DNA of 64,000 bases from Halictus rubicundus (Eukaryota; Arthropoda; Insecta; Hymenoptera; Halictidae), in NCBI RefSeq assembly GCF_050948215.1, contig NC_135163.1, positions 1,736,001 to 1,800,000 of the forward strand, read 5' to 3'. A model generated the notes under the pieces. The model made no database searches, was not told where the DNA came from, and was given only the letters and a program-made list of their open reading frames with translations. The number at the start of each line of letters is the position of its first letter. The stretch's first letter is position 1. Both the position numbers and the translations under genes were made by a program. Positions 35,607-44,664 of the stretch are shown piece by piece.

Positions 35607-36126
35607 CGACCTTTCTGACGACGAGCAGAATTTCTCGGGCTTCTCGGAAGGGTCGAGGTGAGATGGCTGATGAACCGGACTGCGAACGAAGAATTCGCAC
35701 ACGGACCGTGGAACGGGGTAAGGACGCTTGCGCGCGCGGGGCTAACACGTGCTGAAGGAACGGGCGCTTTTCTACGAACGTACGCCGAGAAAGTTGCAGT
35801 CGTGCGTGCTTGCGCTGCCGGGACGCTTCCTCGTCTTCGTTTGGAGGAACACGACGAGCAGTCTACGTGCATGGTGAATCATTTCGAATCGAGCCCTGAT
35901 GGATTAGACCGTGGGTGCTAAAAGTCCTCGACTCTTCCTGAATCGAACTAATTCCTCGAAGACGAGCGCACACGCGCGAACACGTTCGGTGAAATTTCCC
36001 AGGAAATTCTCCACCGGAATGTAACTCGTCGATCACACGCGCGTTGATTCCAACGCGAGAAGATGGATGTTACAGCGACCGAGAAGTGAGAATCGACTAA
36101 GACATTCGATATAAACTCGAGGCAGA
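35607..36126. other. Spacer between seven-exon gene and InaF-1; 5' leader of InaF-1
   Basis: GC-rich. A good donor-like site, TCGAG/GTGAGA, occurs near 35658-35664 in another frame and could mark an untranslated exon of the next gene. Confidence 0.35.
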
Positions 36127-36987
36127 ATGAGCGAACCAGAAGCCGCCGCGGCGAACGCCGATCCTAACAAGAAGGACCCGAACGCGGACCTATACGAAAC
36201 CAAGACACCCAAGAAGCTGATCCGCCTGGTCACCGTAGTGGCCTACATGTTCTCCGTCAGTTTCGTGGCTATAGTTCTCAGCGCGTACTATTTGTTCCTC
36301 TGGGTCCCGCCGGACCCGAAGCTTCTGCGACGGCCGGTTCACCAGGCGGGTGACCCTGAACTGAATTTTTTGGTGGCCGATGATACTACTACGGCCGAGA
36401 TCCCGCTTTCAGGAGCCAGCAAATTCGGTGGGCGCATCGCCGACGACGATGTCGACGCCAAGAGTCGGCTAAACAAGCAACACGAAAGCCTGAACGAGTC
36501 TCTGCTGATACTGAAGATGTTCCTGACGGAACAGCAGAGGAAGTTGAGACACGCCTCCGCTGGGTCGAACTCGAGCAAAGAGAGACTCGAAACTGAATCC
36601 AGAACCGAGAAGACGCTCCTCGTTGCGAACTCTACGACCGTTTTTGCCGACGGACCACAGGGTTTCGCGAAGGGGGCAGAGCACATTCCAGTAAGTCCTC
36701 GGACAAAGACGACTGCGTTTGTCGAGGAGACAAATGTTACGGACACCGAGATTTGGCCCGCTAAAGATGCTAGGAATTACCGATCGAAGTCGTTTCAAGA
36801 GGAGTTGTCGAGCACCGTTGGAATAGTCGCGTTGATCCATCGATCGAACCTTGCGACGGATGGAAAAGAGTCTCCCGATCGGCTTGCCATAAATGCCTCG
36901 CGTAACTGGAAGTTCGCCGATCGTCTGGAATCGAACCCGCCGTTCCAACCACTCGCTAATATTGCGATGAATTCCAAAGGTAAATAA
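36127..36987 (+). CDS. InaF-motif-containing membrane protein 1
   Basis: A 286-codon frame from the ATG at 36127. After a short polar N-terminus (MSEPEAAAANADPNKKDPNA) comes the InaF motif, about residues 35-66: a basic KKLIRLV run into one hydrophobic segment (AYMFSVSFVAIVLSAYYLF) closed by LWVPPDP. This motif defines Drosophila InaF and vertebrate INAFM1/2; in flies InaF is needed for TRP channel function in photoreceptors. The remaining about 220 residues are polar, Ser/Thr-rich and not recognisable. The stop follows GGTAAATAA, and a donor AAAG/GTAAAT at 36979 could splice to a further exon and change the last residues. Its paralogue lies 3.6 kb downstream on the same strand. Confidence 0.8.
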   Translation: MSEPEAAAANADPNKKDPNADLYETKTPKKLIRLVTVVAYMFSVSFVAIVLSAYYLFLWVPPDPKLLRRPVHQAGDPELNFLVADDTTTAEIPLSGASKFGGRIADDDVDAKSRLNKQHESLNESLLILKMFLTEQQRKLRHASAGSNSSKERLETESRTEKTLLVANSTTVFADGPQGFAKGAEHIPVSPRTKTTAFVEETNVTDTEIWPAKDARNYRSKSFQEELSSTVGIVALIHRSNLATDGKESPDRLAINASRNWKFADRLESNPPFQPLANIAMNSKGK

Positions 36988-38155
36988 CGATTTCAGAACG
37001 TGTATAAGGTATAATGTATCGCACACTACATTAAACTCACCGTCGTAACCATTTAGTCTTCCTTGTTCGTGTTCAGAGTGGAATACAGTCGCTCACAGTG
37101 AAAATCGTGCAGTGTGTATCGGTAATCACCGGATTTGATCCTAGATCTGTCGAGCCCTAAATATACTCCTTTATAATAATAACAAGATTGAGTTTATTCA
37201 GATTTCATAGGATTATTATGGTATCATGAACTTTCATTTTCGGTCGCATTTTTGTTTCTGTTACATTTTCACAGTGAAAAATGACTTCTATTTCTTTAGT
37301 TTCTGTACAAGTTATGACAGTACATTAAACTAATTGTTGGTACTTCAATTTTTGTGAAAATCCTTATCTGTGGCTAAACTCAGCTAAAATATCCGCCGAT
37401 ATATACATTACGTGCAATTTTCACTTTGAGCGACTGTAGGTATTTTGTTTTTGTTCGCGTTCAGAGTGGTATAGCTAGGATTCGGGGAGATTGGAATGTT
37501 CCGGTTTGGGTGGGATGAAAAGCAGCGATTAAAACCTTAGAAATAAGATCGTCGTTGGATCGGCGCGCGACGATTATCCGTATTGTTCGCGTAATAACTG
37601 AAACAGGGTCAGGTCGATCCATTATGGCTTCCTCGGCGTTGCATCGATACAACGATTTTGCAATTTCTAAAAACGATCGGAGCTTGGCTTCGGCGGCCAG
37701 GCTTCTCGAACTCTTATCTAATTTGAACGATTTGCTTCTGGGTTGACGCGACGAGATTCCGAATCGGCGAAGGATTCGGGCGAAGCGAGGAACAAGACTC
37801 TCGCGTCGAATAGAAACGATTTCGTTCTTTTCCCCTCGATCGAAAGCCTCTGTTTGCTCTCCGAGTGATCGAAGAATGACGTCTTAACGCTGTGAAGACA
37901 AAGGCGCGCCTCCTTTGCGAGCAACGAGCAAACGCCGAGAGCCTCGGCTGCTCTCTAGAACCGAAGGCCTCGGAACGTTTACGAATTTTTCATTTCGCCG
38001 GGCTATTTTTCCCTCGCATCATAAACGTTCGACATATAGTATGTACATCCGCAGAACATCGCGCCAACATCGCAAAGCGTTTCAGAGCCTCGCATAACTA
38101 CTCCCACTCCTTTACAGAAAAATCTGCTACAACGCGTTTAACCCTACAGCTGTGT

Positions 38156-38175
38156 ACGACGAGTATACTCGTCGT
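38156..38175. repeat. Perfect 20-bp palindrome of the TTAA-element family
   Basis: ACGACGAGTATACTCGTCGT is self-complementary over its whole length. It follows TTAACCCTACAGCTGTG at 38138, and the same core occurs at 11550-11565, so it is probably the left end of a TTAA-type element. The right end is not found. Confidence 0.85.
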
Positions 38176-39394
38176 GCGATCTAATTAATCACTTGCCACT
38201 GGCATTAAAATTGTTGACTGATTGATCAAAGAAATTCCCGAAAATTCATTGTTCCAAATATTACGCAAAATAAAAATTTTCTACCTGAATTGCAACAAGC
38301 TAGAAATAGAAATAGAAATTGATTTTCTTTCTTAACATGTTTAACAGGTTGACAATAATATAACAGTATTTCTTCTAATGTTTTTACTGTTTTAAATTAC
38401 ACTTAGTCATTTTTGTCATAAATGTTCAATGTCATACTCGTTCGAAAATGAGTAGATAGCATTTGAAACCGGGAATTTTGATTTCAAATGAAGATCCGGA
38501 GTCTATGCATTGCCCGTTACTTAGTTAATTTGATGAAAAACAGTGAAACGTTGGAAAACGGCCGGTGTAATCGTTGCAAAATCCACTGGAGGATGGACAG
38601 TGTTCCTGCGGCGAGGCTCACGTTTTCGCGCCAGCTGCGACGCAAGCTCGAGCTTATGTAAAATGCTTGCGCAACATTTTTAATCGGTTCTTTGTCACTT
38701 CTACGGAAGCCCTGTAACTCGAAACGGAGATAATCGGTAAATTCGCAAATCTCGATCCCGGGCTCGAGCTTTCACCGTAATCGTATAAAATCGCTAAAGC
38801 GCATACTACGAACGAGCTTTAGCAAAACTTGCCTCGTCGATCCTGTTCAGATTCAATTTCGCAAGGCCTCGCGAAACGATCGTCGAACATTTGAAAAGCC
38901 CGCAGTTTTCTGCAAGCTATGCCGAAAGCTTCTCGCGCGAGCTTCGTTCGCAAGGTTTGCACGATGGATGCGAGCCTTGGCGTGCTAATAAGGCCATCGG
39001 GAGCATCGGTTTAAGGGCATTTGCCGCGGCGACGAATCCTGTAAAGTCGAACAGCCCTTGAGGCTTGCGAAACGAAGCACGCCGGAGTCAAGGTTCCCGA
39101 GCTTGCGCAGTGAAAGCGCGCCGGTGTCGTCGAATGGGTGTGTTTTTCAGCAGCGGCCGTTGGTGGGAAAGGTTGATCCGCGAGTCAATGAACAGAAATA
39201 ATCGTGGAATAGTTCGTAACGAGACTAAAGGGAAAATTTCGTGCTCGCGGCGCGTCCTCGGAAGCCTCGAAAGCTCTCGGCTAGCTTGCTCGGCCATAAC
39301 CGTGGATACTGGAGCGCTTCTGTATCGCGTTCGCGGAGCTTGCAGCTTTCCTGCGGTAACGCCCTATCTAGTGAGCTAGCTTCTCTCGCTCTAG

Positions 39395-39398
<4 letters not shown>

Positions 39399-39433
<35 letters not shown>
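39399..39433. repeat. (CT)n microsatellite
   Basis: A CT run of about 35 bp. Confidence 0.95.
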
Positions 39434-39435
<2 letters not shown>

Positions 39436-40583
39436 TGTCTCTATCTCTCGATCGAAAGCCTCGTAGCGGTGGGACAACCTAAACGAACTCGGAAATGGTG
39501 AAAAAACGATCTCCGATCGGAGCTCTGTGATCTGTGCGCCGACGAAAATATCCTCCAAGAGCATTTCCCGTGGACGAGCCTCGAAACCCGGCAGTCTTTA
39601 CCGATCGTTGATGATTACTGTAAACAATCCGGTAAAGATATAAATACACGAGCCTCGAGAAATTTCCACGCAGGCATGTTTCCCTCGAAGCTCCCGTTGA
39701 TGACTTCCGGCGGCCCGTCGCGATCCGAGCTCGGATTTTGGTAATTATTTACGAAAAGGCACACCTTAATCGTCTCGACGGCCTTGTTGTGTCCTGTCAA
39801 GGTTCACGACACGAGTAACGTTACTTGTCTGTATGCATATGTATGTATAATCGCCACGTGACTTTAATGTTCAATATATGAACAGATACATCTCCATTGA
39901 ATAATATCTGTTTCCACTTTTGATGTTTCAACTCGCGCGAAGGTTATGGTATCGTGCATCGTGACACGTGTCCTTTTGAACCTAACAATTCGATCCTGAA
40001 GCATTCCCTCGTATCAACAATAGTTCATCAAAGTTACTCGTGTCACGTTGACCTTGATAACGCATCTGAACGTCATCGAACTGGATTTTCAACGATAATC
40101 TCAGAGATCGAAAAAGTTATGTTACTCTTTAATAGATTCCTTTGGAGATGTGTACTGTAGAACTTTTTTAACCCCTTCGTGTATTGTCTTGTTCACAGCT
40201 ACAATCATTTCAACTTCTTTTCCCTTAATAATTTTCTAGTAGAAAAAGAGAAATTCTATATTTATTCATTTGTTTATTTATTTTATTTAATTCTATATTC
40301 AGTAGATTCTAACCGACATTTAAGGCAATGGCTTAAAAACCGCCCTCACAGTACAAAGGGTAGGGTCGCATTTGACAACCTTATCCGACTGAATCCTTTA
40401 AATGGAAACGCATAAAGAAATGTTCTTGGAAATACTGTGACTGCTTATTTCGATCCCTGGATAATCGACGTGTCCCCTGGACAGTGCAAACGCGTCAGTA
40501 ACATATTTGGAGGTGTCCCCCTTTCAATCTCTGTTCAGAGACGTGCGGAAGGGACGCGGTGGATTATGCAGCTGCCGCGAAAA

Positions 40584-41616
40584 ATGAGCACTCAAAATCT
40601 GAACTCAGAGAAATTCAACCCGGAAACGGGTAGCCGCGAGCAAAAGCCAAGCAACGAGATACGGTTCGCCGGGGACGAGAGGAAAGACAAGCTGTACGAG
40701 CCGAAGCATAAGCAGAAATTGGTGCGCGTGCTGACGGTAGTGGCCTACGTCATATTCGTTAGCATGGGCGCCATACTGCTCTCGTTATACTATACCTTCG
40801 TCTGGGACCCCAAAGACGTGACCACCGCCAGGAGCAGGCCGATACCGGAATGCGTCAGTTTCAAATTACCGAACCCTCTTACCACCCCCTCCAGCTTCAA
40901 CGGTAAAACTATTCTTTCGAAGCTCTAGGCAGGCCAAAATAAAGCACCCTCTGATCCAGAGTACGATTTCACGCGCGCATAGCTAGCCTGCAGATTTTTC
41001 TGCAAACTCAAGTATTTCCATCTGAAGTTTAAAAAGTTGGAATTAATTCACACTATTTTTATTTTGCATAAAAATCCGCAGTCTATTGATAACAAAAGAA
41101 ACGCATGACATTCGTATTTAGTAGATTGTTTAGTATATCACTAGATTATTTAGTAGACAAAATCTCTTTATTTTGGGAGGTTTTGAACGACAAAGAGGTT
41201 GTAACACCACTGTGAAATAAATCCTCGTGCAAAGGGTGAAATCCTACTGTGTACCATAACCAACGCTGTAGTTTATAACAGGCAACATTTAATCCGATTT
41301 GTGTAACTCCAAAAATATGAGAACGGTCGATCGCCGTGTAGCAAACATCTGAAATCGTTTTTCTCTTTCAGAAACGCAACTAGAAAAGGTGACGGTGAGA
41401 TCGGTGTCCAATGAGAGTAATCGGACCGAGGAACCGGAAGTTGCCACGACCACCTCGGGTACCGCATCACGGCCAAAGAATTTGTTAACGATTCTAACAA
41501 CCACGGCGACGTCCTCGAGCTCTTTCACCGAGTTGACTCCGCGGGATCTGACAACAAATCCGAACACGGAGACCAGAGAGAGCCTAAGCACTAACACGAG
41601 TACAGGGAACGATTGA
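40584..41616 (+). CDS. InaF-motif-containing membrane protein 2, two exons
   Basis: Exons 40584-40902 and 41372-41616 join in phase 1 (donor CAACG/GTAAAA, acceptor TCTTTCAG), giving 187 aa. I start at the ATG at 40584 (aaaATGAGC), which gives the same kind of N-terminus as InaF-1; an in-frame ATG at 40566 would add six residues. The InaF motif (KHKQKLVRVLTVVAYV, then FVSMGAILLSLYYTFVWDP) is a single membrane segment at about residues 38-72. The second exon is a Thr/Ser-rich tail, about 80 residues, with many N-x-S/T sites. Tandem arrangement and motif similarity with the gene at 36127 indicate local duplication, reminiscent of the fly inaF locus, which encodes several InaF-motif peptides. The intron carries a 98-bp MITE. 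Confidence 0.85.
40986..41083. mobile_element. GACTGCGG-family MITE in InaF-2 intron (short copy)
   Basis: The left end GCCTGCAGATTTTTCTGCA and inverted right end TGCATAAAAATCCGCAGTC are flanked by TA. At 98 bp it is the shortest copy, with most of the interior missing. Confidence 0.72.
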
Positions 41617-42235
41617 TCGATCGTCGAGAGATCCCTTAGAAACCGAGTAGCGTTCGAATTGATTTCAATCTGTTAATAGCATTGATACGTTAAACTAGCT
41701 GACGTTCAACCAGAGATCGAGTGTTCGTCGACGAAAAACCTGATCGTTTCCAGGACAGCCAGGACACGGCGAACAAACAATTAACCCGAGGATGGCGGGT
41801 CCATTTTGACCCATTGGACACGAACGAAATTTCAATAACACTTTGCCTACCGGGAGTCTATCGATACACCACAATCTAGTCGTATTTAAGAACTTAATTA
41901 TTTTTTGTTGTAGACAATTTGTAAATGATAATTGATGCGTAAAAATTTGAATGGATCTAGAACTCCATAAATCGATGTTTATGTCGCTGTACACGATCTG
42001 AGAATTTATGTTTGAAACGAGGACTGAACGCGATAAATTGGATTGTCCATCCGAGTTCTGATTACCTTCCGAGAACACATGCGAGGATTTTAGTTTTGAT
42101 ACTGCGTACAGATATATGTTCGATAAGGCGATAAGTACGGAGAAAATCGTTTCTGGGAGATGCAATCGAAGTTGTAATTATTTCAAGTAATTTTCTAACT
42201 GTACAACAAAGAGATTGAACAGAAGTATACATGTG
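41617..42235. other. 3' UTR region of InaF-2
   Basis: Probably transcribed with InaF-2 up to its poly(A) signal at 42236. TTAACCCGAGGATGGCGGG at 41781, followed by CCATTTTGACCC, resembles the start of a TTAA-type element and the inner block of the 3878 MITE. Confidence 0.4.
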
Positions 42236-42250
42236 AATAAACATTTTATT
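42236..42250. terminator. Back-to-back poly(A) signals of InaF-2 (+) and UTP25 (-)
   Basis: AATAAA at 42236-42241 on the + strand and, three bases later, TTTATT (AATAAA on the minus strand) at 42245-42250. The first is 620 bp past the InaF-2 stop, the second 138 bp past the UTP25 stop, so both transcripts can end here. Confidence 0.6.
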
Positions 42251-42387
42251 GTTATTAATGGTACAGATTGTAGCCATCAACAGTATGTTACGGAAGCACC
42301 ATCGACTTCGTTCTGTTTAATGTATTACATATGAAATATTTACATAATTGTATAAAATACATTCTTCCTAAGTAATCCTGTGACCTC

Positions 42388-44664
42388 TCATTCACCGGTG
42401 ACAAGCATGTGAACAGACTTTTCTGATCCGAGCATCTTGTGTGCTCTTTCTGTGCCTACAATCGCAGAAAGTTGCATGATATCGTATTTACAGTATAAAA
42501 CGGTCACTGTCATGTTGCTGTCAGAGCCTGCTCGTGGATTCTGATTGAACTCTTGCATCAAATTGCACATTTCGCTGTAGAATCCGGGAAACGTGGGCGG
42601 TGCGTAAAATATAATATGCCTAATACCCTTCACTCTTATTCTACGAAAGAAATGGAATCGCTCCGAGTACAATAGGAAGTGACCATCGCTGTGGTAAAAC
42701 ATGTCCCTCGCTCTCGCTATTTTCGAATCCTTGGAGTACTCGCAAATCTGTACAAAACTGTATTCCTCCTTTTTAAAATAATTCCGCAGCTTCACATAGT
42801 CGAAGTAAGATGGGAAAAAGATCAATGTGTGGTTCATGATTCTGTCTTTGTACTGAGGAAGTATTTTCGTTGTGAAGAATTCCATTCTCTGCTCCAAAGC
42901 TTGAAAATGACTCGTAGCTTCAAACCTGTGAAACACCTGTGGGACCTGTACAACTACTTGACAAATGGATCCAAGAGCAATAGGATTCATTACTTTGATT
43001 TTTCCTGCATAATTGTGGCACCTTTTGTTCAACACTCCATAAATTTCAGGTATATGAATACCTGAGAATATTAACGTTTGTCTGTAATATTTAGTCCATC
43101 CGTTTACGCACCAACTTCTAACTCTAGAGAAATCTGTCTTGTGCGAATCTTTCGGTTGCAAATGTAGATGGTTCAAAACATGAACCATGTGGTCCCAATT
43201 TTGCATTACAAACAATTCTGCTTGGTCCATAATTAGTAATTCTATCGATGCTAGAAAATCGTAGTCCCTCTCTTCTTCGCCTTCTGCTCCCACTAACATT
43301 CTCAAACCTAAGAGAGATGAAATTATAATATCGGAAGAGTAAAATTCAGAATATAATTTCAGAGTCTTTTTCGTGATAGAGATTCCAATTTTGAACGTGT
43401 CATCTGTGTTCCCTTGAAACGTTAACTCATAGTCTTCTGGTTTTGGATTCTTCTTTGGCATCGCAAGTTCGTTGCCGCTAAAATCGTCCATGAACCTTTT
43501 TTTATTCATCACAGAGCCACCTTTGTCTTCTCCGATCAAAATGGCTATCAGAAGCTCCACGATTTTTAAACAAGAATGTCTAAAGGGAACTATTATCAAA
43601 ATTTTTGGTCTAACTAAACCCTGATCTCTGTACTCGTCAGGGATCTCTGCCATTTTTGTACATTTAGCTTTTGCTATTTTTGCATTGTGATGCAGCACTT
43701 TTGTTCTAGTTTTTAATGCATGATTAATCGCGTGCAAGCAATATACAAATCTTATCTGATCCGCATTGGAAAAGGTCCTTTCAGGATAATATAAATCCTG
43801 ATAATTGTTTATCACTGAAAATAATTCTTTTTGCAAAGGAGTCAAAGGCGATGGATTTGTATCAACATTATCCTTTATATTCGTGTAATTTGCTCTCGTG
43901 ATATTACTCTGAATTTGTGCTTTTATATACAATTTGTTCCAATCTACTGTTTCGATCAAAGAAGGTATGCTACCGCATTGTGCGTACTGTTTATCTTCTA
44001 GAATAGAAACTTTGGGTTTTTGCTTCATATAGTTTTCATCCTTTGGAGCTTTAGGAATTTCACAGATAAGATTTCTAAGGGTAGGCCATGATATTGTCTG
44101 TGTTTCTACGATTTGAGGGATACTGGAAACTACCTCGTAAAATTTATCGCTTAGGTCATCTCGCAGATGAATGGAAAATGGGTCTTTGAGATGCCCAGCA
44201 TCTTCCTTAGCAGTTTCAGGATCTTCTTCGTCCATTTCTCTGACTTGAATCTCCTCATTTTCGCTGTGACTGGATAGTCTTGTGTCATCATCAGAATTTA
44301 CTGCCAAATTTTCATTGCTGTCCTTATGTTCTACAGTATCGTCTTCGTCATCGGACGTGTCACTTTCTGAATTCGAATCTATAGCAGTTTTTTGAAACGT
44401 TTTAACGTTTGAAAATGTGGATAGTAAAGCTTGCAAAGGATTCGTCTGTTCTTCGTCAGAACTATCGGTTACCAATTCTTCTTGTTTTAATTTCTCCTCT
44501 TCCAAAATTTGCCTACGCTTCTCAATTTCCCTGTTTTTAACATCGCGTTCTTTAACATATGAAGCTTCTTTTAGGTTAAACTTGCCTTTCTTGGGTTTCG
44601 GTTGACTGTCGTGCCGGCTGAATTTCCGTTTTCCACCCCGAATCGGTCTTTTTCCACGTGCCAT
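42388..44664 (-). CDS. UTP25: U3 small nucleolar RNA-associated protein 25 (UTP25 / DIEXF / Def)
   Basis: An intronless frame of 758 aa, nearly the length of the human protein (756). UTP25 is a nucleolar component of the small-subunit processome needed for 18S rRNA maturation; in zebrafish (Def) it also promotes nucleolar protein turnover. Seen: a basic start (MARGKRPIRGGKRKF), an acidic Ser/Asp/Glu-rich region at about residues 65-155, and then the helicase-like body. RPKILIIVPFRHSC (about residue 350) sits where motif Ia would be, and LLIMDQAELF (about residue 475) where DEAD would be. No Walker A GxGKT is visible, as expected for this inactive helicase-like family. The ATG is in a clear start context (ATTATGGCA). 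It diverges from WDR20, with 2.4 kb between the start codons. Confidence 0.96.
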   Translation of the reverse strand: MARGKRPIRGGKRKFSRHDSQPKPKKGKFNLKEASYVKERDVKNREIEKRRQILEEEKLKQEELVTDSSDEEQTNPLQALLSTFSNVKTFQKTAIDSNSESDTSDDEDDTVEHKDSNENLAVNSDDDTRLSSHSENEEIQVREMDEEDPETAKEDAGHLKDPFSIHLRDDLSDKFYEVVSSIPQIVETQTISWPTLRNLICEIPKAPKDENYMKQKPKVSILEDKQYAQCGSIPSLIETVDWNKLYIKAQIQSNITRANYTNIKDNVDTNPSPLTPLQKELFSVINNYQDLYYPERTFSNADQIRFVYCLHAINHALKTRTKVLHHNAKIAKAKCTKMAEIPDEYRDQGLVRPKILIIVPFRHSCLKIVELLIAILIGEDKGGSVMNKKRFMDDFSGNELAMPKKNPKPEDYELTFQGNTDDTFKIGISITKKTLKLYSEFYSSDIIISSLLGLRMLVGAEGEEERDYDFLASIELLIMDQAELFVMQNWDHMVHVLNHLHLQPKDSHKTDFSRVRSWCVNGWTKYYRQTLIFSGIHIPEIYGVLNKRCHNYAGKIKVMNPIALGSICQVVVQVPQVFHRFEATSHFQALEQRMEFFTTKILPQYKDRIMNHTLIFFPSYFDYVKLRNYFKKEEYSFVQICEYSKDSKIARARDMFYHSDGHFLLYSERFHFFRRIRVKGIRHIIFYAPPTFPGFYSEMCNLMQEFNQNPRAGSDSNMTVTVLYCKYDIMQLSAIVGTERAHKMLGSEKSVHMLVTGE

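Larger units (their letters stand above)
36988..40583. other. Spacer between the two InaF-motif genes
   Basis: No exon is supported. It contains near-copies of GTTCAGAGTGG(A/T)ATA at about 37074 and 37462, a palindrome at 38156, a MITE-end-like GATCCGGAGTCTA at about 38492, a CpG-rich stretch at 38.9-39.4 kb, a CT microsatellite and TTAACCCCTTCG at 40168. Part of it may be 5' UTR or promoter of InaF-2. Confidence 0.4.

Noticed and set aside
36339..37026. Long minus-strand frames opposite InaF-1
   Set aside because: They are antisense shadows of the coding exon; no motif on that strand.
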